A stretch of 64,000 nt of DNA. Source: UBA2658 sp964617335. GTDB lineage: Bacteria; Bacillota; Clostridia; Oscillospirales; Oscillospiraceae. Within the stretch, counting starts at the first letter, position 1; each line of letters begins with the position of its first letter. This document shows positions 42,320 to 49,714 of this stretch, piece after piece. The position numbers were made by a program, and so were the translations under genes. The stretch is taken from positions 1 through 64,000 of the forward strand of contig CAZTXG010000001.1 in the NCBI GenBank assembly GCA_964617335.1, given 5' to 3'. Under the pieces are notes generated by a model. The model saw only the letters and a program-made list of their open reading frames with translations, was not told the origin of the DNA and did no database searches.

Positions 42320-44209
42320 TTATTCCAGTTCAAAAGCACCGGTGTAAAGCTGATAATACCTGCCGTTTTCCTCAATCAGCCGTTCATGGCTGCCCCGCTC
42401 TATGATTTCGCCATGCTCAAGAACCATGATAACATCAGAGTTTTGCACAGTTGAAAGACGGTGGGCAATGACAAAAACAGTGCGCCCCTTCATAAGAGCA
42501 TCCATGCCCTTTTGCACTATGGCTTCTGTTCTTGTATCAATAGACGATGTGGCCTCGTCAAGAACCATAACCGGCGGATCGGCCACTGCTGCTCTTGCTA
42601 TGGCGATAAGCTGACGCTGTCCCTGAGAAAGGTTTCCGCCATTGGCCAAAAGCATGGTTTCATAGCCTTCGGGAAGCCTTATAATAAAATCATGAGCGCC
42701 GGCAAGCTTTGCTGCCGCCTCGCACTCGGCATCTGTGGCGTCAAGCCTGCCATAGCGGATGTTATCCATAACGCTGCCTGTAAACAGGTTTGTATCTTGC
42801 AGCACCATACCTATGGCCCGACGCAAATCCGGTTTTCTTATCTTTTTAATATCAATGCCGTCATAGCAAATTGTGCCCTGGGAAATATCGTAAAAGCGGT
42901 TTAAAAGATTGGTTATTGTGGTTTTGCCCGCACCGGTTGCACCCACAAAGGCCAGCTTTTGCCCTGGTTCAGCATACAGGCTGATGTTCCGAAGAACCGG
43001 CTTATCCTTATCATAGGAAAAGTCTACGTTTTGTAAGCGCACATCGCCCTCAAGGCGGGTATAGCGTGCTTTTCCTTCAGGCAATGGCTCCTTCCATGCC
43101 CAATGACCTGTGCGGTCGGCACATTCAGCGATTTCACCGCACTCTTCCCTGAGGTTTACAAGGCTCACGACACCCTCGTCCTCCTCCGGCTTTTCATCCA
43201 GCATCTTAAAGATGCGGTCCGCCCCTGCAAGTCCCATGATAACAGAGTTTACCTGCATGGAAACCTGATTTATATTGCCCGAAAACTGCCGTGTAATATT
43301 CAAAAAAGGAACCACTATACTAATGCTGAAGGCAAGACCGGAAATGCTGAAGTTGTTTACCTTTGTCAGAAGGAATATTCCACCCGCCACTGCCACCATC
43401 ACATAAATGAGGTTTCCGATATTCATTACAATGGGAGGAAGAATATTGGCAAATTTATTTGCCTGCTCAGAGTCCTGAAACAGCTCGTCGTTTATGATGT
43501 CAAAGTCTGCCTTAATCTGCTTCTCATGGCTAAACACTTTGATGACTTTTTGACCGTTTATCATTTCCTGAACGAAGCCCTCTGTTTTTCCGATAGAGTG
43601 CTGTTGACGCAGAAAATATTTAGCGGAATTGCCCCCCAGCTCTTTAACAACAAATACCATAACAGCTATGCCGCTTAAGACCACAATTGTCATCCATATA
43701 CTGTAATAAAGCATAATGCTAAGAAGTGTAAGAATGGTTACTGCCGAAATAAGCAGGTTTGGCATACTCTGGGAGATAATCTGCCTTAGTGTGTCAATGT
43801 CATTTGTGTAATAGCTCATAATGTCGCCATGGGGATTGGTGTCAAAATAGCTTATAGGCAAATCCTGCATCTTTCGGAACAGACTCTCACGCATCTTTTT
43901 TAGAGAGCCTTGGGTAATAACTGCCATGGCACGGTTGTATGTGAATGAGGAAATAAGCGCCAGTACATACAAACTTGCAAGTATTGACACAAGGCGAAAA
44001 ATTTTTGGACCTATTTCAGCCCAGCCGCCACCCTGATTGTCCTCAAGGACTGCTATGATATTTTGCATAAAAACCGAGGGTATGGAGGAAACAGCCGCAG
44101 AAAATACTATACATAGCAGCACCAAAGGAAGGGCCACGGGATAAAACTTAAACAGCATTTTTAAAAGTCTTTTCAGCGTTCCCTTTTTCACCATTTCGCT
44201 TCTATTCAT
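42320..44209 (-). CDS. ABC exporter half-transporter, canonical ATPase site
   Basis: 629 residues from ATG 44209 (AGGTG upstream; a GTG at 44218 is alternative). Six membrane helices (residues 20-330) precede an ATPase domain. The ATPase has GATGAGKTT (Walker A), LSQGQ (signature), VLDEATSSID (Walker B with catalytic Glu) and VIAHRLS (H-loop). It pairs with the 580-residue partner whose stop overlaps this start by eight bases. Heterodimeric exporters of this type (TM287/288, BmrCD) transport lipophilic drugs or lipids; the substrate here is unknown. A stretch between membrane and ATPase domains (ECGEIAECADRTGHWAWK) is slightly extended. Confidence 0.95.
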   Translation of the reverse strand: MNRSEMVKKGTLKRLLKMLFKFYPVALPLVLLCIVFSAAVSSIPSVFMQNIIAVLEDNQGGGWAEIGPKIFRLVSILASLYVLALISSFTYNRAMAVITQGSLKKMRESLFRKMQDLPISYFDTNPHGDIMSYYTNDIDTLRQIISQSMPNLLISAVTILTLLSIMLYYSIWMTIVVLSGIAVMVFVVKELGGNSAKYFLRQQHSIGKTEGFVQEMINGQKVIKVFSHEKQIKADFDIINDELFQDSEQANKFANILPPIVMNIGNLIYVMVAVAGGIFLLTKVNNFSISGLAFSISIVVPFLNITRQFSGNINQVSMQVNSVIMGLAGADRIFKMLDEKPEEDEGVVSLVNLREECGEIAECADRTGHWAWKEPLPEGKARYTRLEGDVRLQNVDFSYDKDKPVLRNISLYAEPGQKLAFVGATGAGKTTITNLLNRFYDISQGTICYDGIDIKKIRKPDLRRAIGMVLQDTNLFTGSVMDNIRYGRLDATDAECEAAAKLAGAHDFIIRLPEGYETMLLANGGNLSQGQRQLIAIARAAVADPPVMVLDEATSSIDTRTEAIVQKGMDALMKGRTVFVIAHRLSTVQNSDVIMVLEHGEIIERGSHERLIEENGRYYQLYTGAFELE

Positions 44210-45944
44210 GCTGCTCACCTGCCTTATTCTGGGAATCGTATACCTCTCGATATATTTCGTTTGATTTTAAAAGCTCCTCGTGATTGCCCACAGCCGCAAT
44301 TTTCCCCTTGTCCAGAAGCACAATACGGTCCGCATCCTCCACAGAGGCCACCCGTTGGGCAATAATAATCTTTGTAGTTTCGGGAATATATTCCCTTAGC
44401 GCCTTGCGGATATTTGCGTCGGTCTTGGTGTCCACAGCGCTGGTGGAGTCATCTAAAATGAGTATTTTAGGCTTTTTCAAAAGGGCACGGGCAATACACA
44501 AACGCTGCTTTTGCCCGCCGGAAACGTTTGTTCCACCCTGCTCTATATATGTGTCATAGCCCTTGGGAAAGCTCATAATAAAGTCATCTGCCTGGGCAAG
44601 TTTACAGGCTTCTATAAGCTGCTCATCACTAGCTTCAGGGTCGCCCCAGCGCAGGTTTTCCTTGATGGTTCCCGAAAACAAAATGTTGTTTTGCAACACC
44701 ATAGACACCTGATTTCGCAGGGTATCAAGGTCGTATTCACGCACATCAACTCCGCCCACCTTAACAGAGCCTTCCGCCACGTCATAGAGACGTGGAATAA
44801 GCTGGACAAAAGAGGTTTTTGAAGCCCCCGTGCCGCCTAAAATGCCTATAGTCTCTCCGGAAGCTATATGCAGGTTTACATCTCGAAGCACCATAAGCTT
44901 AGCTTTTTCGGAATAGCGGAAGCTAACCTCCGAAAAATCGATGGAGCCGTCTTTAACTTCCATTACAGCATTTTCGGGATTGCTAAGGGTGCTTTCTTCC
45001 TGAAGCACCTCTACAATACGCCTGCCGGATTCGTCGGCAATGGTGATAAGCACAAACACCATAGACAGCATCATAAGGCTCATAAGGGTTTGAAAACTAT
45101 ATACCATCAGAGAGGAAAGCTGACCCACATTAAAGTCAAGGCCATTAGTTGTAACAATGGTGTAGGCGCCGAAGGTCAAAATAAACACCATGTTTACATA
45201 CAGGCAAAACTGCATAATAGGACTGTTTAGGGCTAATATCTTCTCCGCCTTTGTAAATTCTCTGCGCACATCCTCAGCGGCTTTTTCAAATTTTTGTTTT
45301 TCAAAATCTTCACGGACAAAGGATTTTACAACACGAATTCCCTGGATATTCTCCTGAATAGAGTTATTTAAGGCATCGTATTTGCGAAATACCCGTTTGA
45401 ATATGGGAAAGGCCTTGCGAATTATAAGGTAAAGCCCCACAGCCAGTATAGGTATTATTACAACAAAAATTAAAGCCAGTCTGCCGCCCATGATAAAGGC
45501 CATAACCACAGCAAAAATAAGCATCAACGGGCTTCTTATAGCTGTGCGGATAATCATCATATAGGCATTTTGCACATTGGTAACGTCGGTTGTAAGCCTT
45601 GTCACAAGGGACGAGGATGAAAAGCGGTCGATATTTTCAAAGGAAAATGACTGTATGCTATAAAACATATCTTTCCTTAAGTTTCGTGCAAAGCCGCTGG
45701 CCGCCGTAGCGCAGGCAGAACCTGCAAGCCAGCCAAACACCAGTGAAAAGCTTGCCATAATAATAAGCAGCAAGCCATATTGCAAAATAAGCTTAAGTTC
45801 ACATCCGGCCCTTATGTGGTTTACAAGTCGGGCAATTATAAAGGGGATAATGCACTCGATTACCACCTCCATAGACACGAAAGTTGGCGCTAAAATAGAG
45901 GGTTTTTTATATTCCCTCAAGCTTTTTATTAAAATTTTCCACAT
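44202..45944 (-). CDS. ABC exporter half-transporter with degenerate ATPase site
   Basis: 580 residues, six membrane helices then an ATPase domain. The catalytic site is altered: Walker A is GGTGASKT (370-377), the Glu after Walker B is Asp499 (LDDSTSAVD), and the H-loop His is Gln530 (IIAQR). The signature SGGQ (475-478) is intact. This is the pattern of the non-hydrolysing site in heterodimeric exporters, where the intact signature completes the partner's working site. It lies nine nt after the MarR gene and overlaps its partner. Confidence 0.95.
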   Translation of the reverse strand: MWKILIKSLREYKKPSILAPTFVSMEVVIECIIPFIIARLVNHIRAGCELKLILQYGLLLIIMASFSLVFGWLAGSACATAASGFARNLRKDMFYSIQSFSFENIDRFSSSSLVTRLTTDVTNVQNAYMMIIRTAIRSPLMLIFAVVMAFIMGGRLALIFVVIIPILAVGLYLIIRKAFPIFKRVFRKYDALNNSIQENIQGIRVVKSFVREDFEKQKFEKAAEDVRREFTKAEKILALNSPIMQFCLYVNMVFILTFGAYTIVTTNGLDFNVGQLSSLMVYSFQTLMSLMMLSMVFVLITIADESGRRIVEVLQEESTLSNPENAVMEVKDGSIDFSEVSFRYSEKAKLMVLRDVNLHIASGETIGILGGTGASKTSFVQLIPRLYDVAEGSVKVGGVDVREYDLDTLRNQVSMVLQNNILFSGTIKENLRWGDPEASDEQLIEACKLAQADDFIMSFPKGYDTYIEQGGTNVSGGQKQRLCIARALLKKPKILILDDSTSAVDTKTDANIRKALREYIPETTKIIIAQRVASVEDADRIVLLDKGKIAAVGNHEELLKSNEIYREVYDSQNKAGEQHE

Positions 45945-45953
45945 TATCTAGTT

Positions 45954-46430
45954 TTACTCCCCTTCAACCCTGCATGATTCTGAAGCTTCCCCTGCCCCCG
46001 CTTCAAAAAACGGATCGGCCTTTAGGGAATCTAAATGCCCAACAAGTTTTTCCAAAATTTCATCAAGTCTTGCCTTTTCGTCCTCGCCTAAACACTCAAA
46101 CATCTGCTCAAGGACACGGATATAATTTTCCTTGGCCTGCAGGGCGGTGCTTTTTCCAAGGGCTGTAAGACTAAGCCAAACCTGACGTTTGTCGTCAGGG
46201 CTTTTTTCCCGCTTTATAAGAAGGGCATCCTCCATTTTTTGAAGAATTTCACTTAAAGCGCCGGAGCTTATTTCCAGTATGTCCTGAAGCTCCTTTTGCG
46301 TGAGTCCCTCACTTTTTAAAAGCGTTAAAAGAATACGCCGCTGCCCCGTTTTTCCCCCTGTTTGATAATAAAGAAAATGTCCGCAGGCTCTCAAATGAGA
46401 CGCCAGGATATGCTCTTTATGCATTTCCAA
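45954..46430 (-). CDS. MarR-family transcriptional regulator
   Basis: 158 residues. Winged helix (about 35-100) with LTQKELQDILEISSGALSEIL as recognition region and DDKRQVWLSLT as wing. First gene of the regulator-exporter operon. MarR-family proteins usually repress adjacent efflux genes and release DNA on ligand binding, so this probably controls the exporter and itself. A tandem 15-base repeat in the leader is a candidate operator. Confidence 0.92.
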   Translation of the reverse strand: MEMHKEHILASHLRACGHFLYYQTGGKTGQRRILLTLLKSEGLTQKELQDILEISSGALSEILQKMEDALLIKREKSPDDKRQVWLSLTALGKSTALQAKENYIRVLEQMFECLGEDEKARLDEILEKLVGHLDSLKADPFFEAGAGEASESCRVEGE

Positions 46431-46449
46431 AATACTCTGCCCTCCTTCG

Positions 46450-46479
46450 CTTTATACCAAGAGTCTTTGTACCAAGAGA
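46450..46479 (-). promoter_or_regulatory. Tandem 15-bp repeat in the MarR leader (candidate operator)
   Basis: CTTTATACCAAGAGT (46450-46464) is followed directly by CTTTGTACCAAGAGA (46465-46479), 13 of 15 identical. It lies between the -10 box and the start codon of the MarR gene. Direct repeats, not palindromes, are unusual for MarR binding. Confidence 0.6.
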
Positions 46480-46480
46480 T

Positions 46481-46509
46481 ATTTTACAACAAAAATTTGT
46501 ATAGGGCAA
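46481..46509 (-). promoter_or_regulatory. Promoter of the MarR-exporter operon
   Basis: TTGCCC (46504-46509), 17-base spacer, TAAAAT (46481-46486) on the minus strand. Confidence 0.65.
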
Positions 46510-46618
46510 GAGTTGTTTTATACAAAACAAAGGCAGCCAATAAAGGCCGCTCTTATAACAAACGTTAAATACACACTCTGTCTGCCCCTGTTTAAACAAA
46601 GAAAGTATAAAAAATAAA

Positions 46619-46642
46619 AGAACCAATACTTAGATTGGTTCT
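46619..46642 (-). terminator. Terminator after tRNA-Thr
   Basis: AGAACCAA and TTGGTTCT pair around a small loop (46619-46642), followed leftward by a T-rich run. It begins directly after the tRNA 3' end. Confidence 0.85.
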
Positions 46643-46645
46643 TTT

Positions 46646-46720
46646 TGGAGCTGCTGGTGAGAATCGAACTCACAACCCCATCATTACGAGTGATGTGCTC
46701 TACCTTTGAGCCACAGCAGC
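46646..46720 (-). tRNA. tRNA-Thr (anticodon CGT)
   Basis: Complete cloverleaf: acceptor GCTGCTG/CAGCAGC, D-stem GCTC/GAGC, anticodon stem CATCA/TGATG with loop CTCGTAA, T-stem GTGAG/CTCAC with TTCGATT. CCA is encoded (46646-46648). It reads ACG codons. Confidence 0.95.
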
Positions 46721-46793
46721 AGTTAAGTCAATTAATGGCACGAAGTTTATTATACATCCCTGACTTTTGCTTGTCAATAAGCTAAGCTAGGTA

Positions 46794-46835
46794 AATCTTG
46801 GTCAGGCACAAAATAATCAGTGCCCGACCAAGATT
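46794..46835. terminator. Terminator after the OYE-family reductase gene
   Basis: AATCTTGGTCAGGCAC (46794-46809) pairs with GTGCCCGACCAAGATT (46820-46835) with one bulge-like mismatch, ten bases past the stop at 46846. Confidence 0.85.
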
Positions 46836-46845
46836 AATCCAAAAC

Positions 46846-48909
46846 TTACAGGCTTTCTGCAAGCTTTACCGCCTGCTCTATGGCATCGGATGCCTTGCCT
46901 GTTCCCGTGCTGTCTCCTATATTAAAGGCGCTTAGGCCAAGGGCCTTAAGCTCATCATACAGCCCTGTCTCGGGGCTTGAACCAACAGAAACAACAATAG
47001 TGTCGCAGGGGATGGTAAGCTCCAATATTTCCTCGGGAACCTTAATTCCGCTTTCCCGCTCCTTTTTCTTTTCCTCACGGCTTTTCTGCTTTACGGCAGA
47101 AATCAAAGCACCCTGTTCAGAGAGGTTTATAAGCTTTGCAAAAGGATACTTTTCAACGCCGAAGCGGTCAAGCTCATCTAAAAGGGGCCAGGCTGTGCCC
47201 TGCTCAAAACCAGAGCCGATTTTTGCGGCATCGATGATGCTTATTTTCCGCCGGCACTTATCCATAAGCTCCAAAACCTTTTCCGGTGTCTCCGCTCTTC
47301 TGGAAAGCAGGAAATAAACCTGCTCCGGAGAAAGAGCCGCCTCACGGGCAATAAACTCTGCGCACTCACAGCCAACGGCTCCCCCGCCAATCATAAGTAC
47401 GTTTTTTCCGGCAATTACCCTGCCGCTTAAAATGTCGAAGGCTCCGCAAACCTTTATTCCACAAATTTCCGGAAGCTCAAGGTTTTTCTGCACACTTCCC
47501 GTGGCTGTAACCACATGGTCAAAGGACATTTTCTTAATTTCCTCGGCTGCGGCATCCTTACCCAAGCAAAGCTTTACTCCGCTTTTTTCCAGCATATGCC
47601 TATAATATTCAACAAGCTCTAAAAACTCATGTTTTGAGGGAACCTTTCCGGCAAGATTAAGCTGGCCGCCTATGCAATCGGACTTTTCCCAGAGAATCAC
47701 GGAATGCCCAAGCTCTGAAGCCTTTATGGCAAACTCACAGCCTGCAGGCCCTGCTCCCACAACAAGTATGTTTTTTCCTGTCTTAGGCTTTTCGCTGTCT
47801 TTTTCATATTCCCTGCCGGCCTTGGCATTTACAAGACACTCCACAGGCATGGCAAAAAAGGTTTTTGCCAAACAGCCCTGATTGCAAGCGACACAGCGGC
47901 GTATTAAATCTGCCTCTTCGCCCCTTGCCTTATTCACCCAATCAGGCTCAGCTATAAGAGTTCGCCCAAGGCTTACCATATCCGCTTCACCGATGGCAAG
48001 AATTTTTTCTGCCTCGGCAGGGTCATTTATGCGGTTGCTTGCGGCAACGGGAATGGAAACAGCCTTTTTAACAGCTCCTGCAAGGTAGGAAAAGCCCCCT
48101 CGGGGAAGGTCCCCCGTAAGCTGGGGAACCCTTGTTTCGTGCCAGCCGCCGGTGACGTTTATCATGTCCACTCCGGCCTGCTCCATAAGCTTTGCAAAGC
48201 TCACTGCATCCTCTCCGGTGTTTGAGCCGGGGACAAAGTCGTTTCCGGAAATACGCATTAAAATCGGGTAGTCCTCCCCGACACTGCGGCGGACAGCGGA
48301 AACAGCCTGCCTTGCAAACCTTGTGCGGTTTTCCCAGGAACCGCCGTATTCGTCAAGGCGCAGATTGGTTTTCGGCGATAAAAACTGGCAGATAAGATAG
48401 CCTGCCGAAGCCGATATTTCAACAGCGTCAAAGCCGGCTTGCCTTGCCCTTTTTGCCGCTGCCGCCATTTTTTCTATAATAGTTTCTATTTCTTCAACAC
48501 TTGCTTCCTTTGGCATTTCCTTCGTAAACTTACTGAAAACAGCGGAAGGGGCGAGGGCCTGCCTGCCCTCGTTGGCTATCTGGTGGGCATAGGCTCCGGC
48601 GTGGTAAAGCTGAACTGCCACCTTTGCCCCTTCCTTATGTATAAGCTCTGTAAACTCCTTGTATCCGGAGATAAAGCTGTCATTTTCCAGACTCATCATT
48701 CCGGGTGAACCGCCGTATTCGTCAAAGCGGCAGCCGCCCACTGTAATAAGCCCCACACCGCCTTCCGCCCGCCGGCGATAAAACTCATTAAACCTTTCGT
48801 TTGCATAGCCGTCCATATTATATAATAGGTGTATGGCCGGCATAAGGCTGCGGTTTTTAATTTCCATCCCTCGTATGTTTATGGGGCTGAATAATCTCTC
48901 AAGCTGCAT
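46846..48909 (-). CDS. NADH:flavin oxidoreductase / dienoyl-CoA-reductase-like (Old Yellow Enzyme family)
   Basis: 687 residues from ATG 48909 (AAGGAGA upstream). An FMN TIM barrel (1-330) with LYHAGAYAH and FDAVEISASAGYLICQFLSP is followed by a [4Fe-4S] site CVACNQGC plus a further Cys in PVECLVNAK. The C-terminal half (about 370-687) carries FAD-binding VVGAGPAGCEFA and NAD-binding MIGGGAVGCECAEF. FadH (2,4-dienoyl-CoA reductase), BaiCD-type bile-acid enzymes and trimethylamine dehydrogenase share this architecture. The substrate is probably an enone or enoate. It lies downstream of hypB with a hairpin between. Confidence 0.92.
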   Translation of the reverse strand: MQLERLFSPINIRGMEIKNRSLMPAIHLLYNMDGYANERFNEFYRRRAEGGVGLITVGGCRFDEYGGSPGMMSLENDSFISGYKEFTELIHKEGAKVAVQLYHAGAYAHQIANEGRQALAPSAVFSKFTKEMPKEASVEEIETIIEKMAAAAKRARQAGFDAVEISASAGYLICQFLSPKTNLRLDEYGGSWENRTRFARQAVSAVRRSVGEDYPILMRISGNDFVPGSNTGEDAVSFAKLMEQAGVDMINVTGGWHETRVPQLTGDLPRGGFSYLAGAVKKAVSIPVAASNRINDPAEAEKILAIGEADMVSLGRTLIAEPDWVNKARGEEADLIRRCVACNQGCLAKTFFAMPVECLVNAKAGREYEKDSEKPKTGKNILVVGAGPAGCEFAIKASELGHSVILWEKSDCIGGQLNLAGKVPSKHEFLELVEYYRHMLEKSGVKLCLGKDAAAEEIKKMSFDHVVTATGSVQKNLELPEICGIKVCGAFDILSGRVIAGKNVLMIGGGAVGCECAEFIAREAALSPEQVYFLLSRRAETPEKVLELMDKCRRKISIIDAAKIGSGFEQGTAWPLLDELDRFGVEKYPFAKLINLSEQGALISAVKQKSREEKKKERESGIKVPEEILELTIPCDTIVVSVGSSPETGLYDELKALGLSAFNIGDSTGTGKASDAIEQAVKLAESL

Positions 48910-48928
48910 TTTCTTCTCCTTAATACAT

Positions 48929-48970
48929 AAGGGCAAAATCCTCCCTGATTTTAGAGAGGCTTTTGCCCTT
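48929..48970. promoter_or_regulatory. Hairpin between hypB and the reductase gene
   Basis: AAGGGCAAAA (48929-48938) and TTTTGCCCTT (48961-48970) are perfect reverse complements; CCTC/GAGG pair inside. It could attenuate transcription between hypB and the reductase gene or process the transcript. Confidence 0.65.
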
Positions 48971-48982
48971 AAAATGCTTTAT

Positions 48983-49651
48983 TTATGCGTTCCACTGACG
49001 AACTCTGGAAGCCAGCCAATCTGTAAACTCCTTGACACCTTCGCCGGTTTTTGCCGAAATTTCAAATATTTTGATTTCGGGATTAAGCTTTGTGACTCTT
49101 TCCCTAACAGCATCACTGTCAAAGTTAAAATAGGGCTTTACGTCTATTTTGTTTATGACGAGAGCTGCAACCTTTGAAAACATGAGGGGATATTTAAGGG
49201 GCTTGTCGTCTCCTTCGGGAACCGAGAGAAGCATAATGTCAAAGGATGAGCCAGTGTCAAACTCCGCAGGGCAGACAAGGTTTCCGACGTTTTCCAAAAT
49301 AGCAAAATCAACGTCGCCTATACCCATGGCATCAATGCCGCTTTCCGTCATTCCGGCGTCTAGATGGCACATACCTCCGGTGTGAAGCTGAATCGCCTTA
49401 ACTCCTGTGGCGGCAACTGTTTCAGCGTCAACGGCAGAGTCTATATCGGCCTCCATAACACCAATGCGGAACTCATCACGCAGGTTTTCGATTATGCGCA
49501 GAACTGTGCTTGTCTTTCCGGAGCCGGGTGAGGACATAAGGTTCATAAGGCAGGTTTTTTCTTTTTTAAGCCTTTCCCTCAGCTTATCAGCCTGCAGCTC
49601 GTTGTTCTCAAATACGCTCTTTTTGATTTCAAATACTCTTACCTTGTCCAT
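48983..49651 (-). CDS. hypB: Hydrogenase/urease nickel-insertion GTPase HypB
   Basis: 222 residues. P-loop SSPGSGKTSTV (about 40-50), EADIDSAVDAE, metal-associated HTGGMCHLDAGM and ILENVGNLVCPAEFD, G4-like NKIDV. HypB loads nickel into [NiFe]-hydrogenase with HypA; the His-rich N-terminus of some homologues is absent. No hypA, hydrogenase, urease or CODH gene is in the window, so this copy stands alone between a sigma-54 activator and a flavin reductase. It may serve a nickel enzyme elsewhere. Confidence 0.93.
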   Translation of the reverse strand: MDKVRVFEIKKSVFENNELQADKLRERLKKEKTCLMNLMSSPGSGKTSTVLRIIENLRDEFRIGVMEADIDSAVDAETVAATGVKAIQLHTGGMCHLDAGMTESGIDAMGIGDVDFAILENVGNLVCPAEFDTGSSFDIMLLSVPEGDDKPLKYPLMFSKVAALVINKIDVKPYFNFDSDAVRERVTKLNPEIKIFEISAKTGEGVKEFTDWLASRVRQWNA

Positions 49652-49714
49652 ATTTATTTCCTTTCTGATTTTAGATTAAACCCTCTGCGAAAAACCGCCG
49701 GAGGTTTTACTTTA

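Noticed and set aside
43103..43678. 191-codon plus-strand frame inside the ABC exporter gene
   Set aside because: Antisense shadow; composition is unlike real proteins and no start signals are visible.
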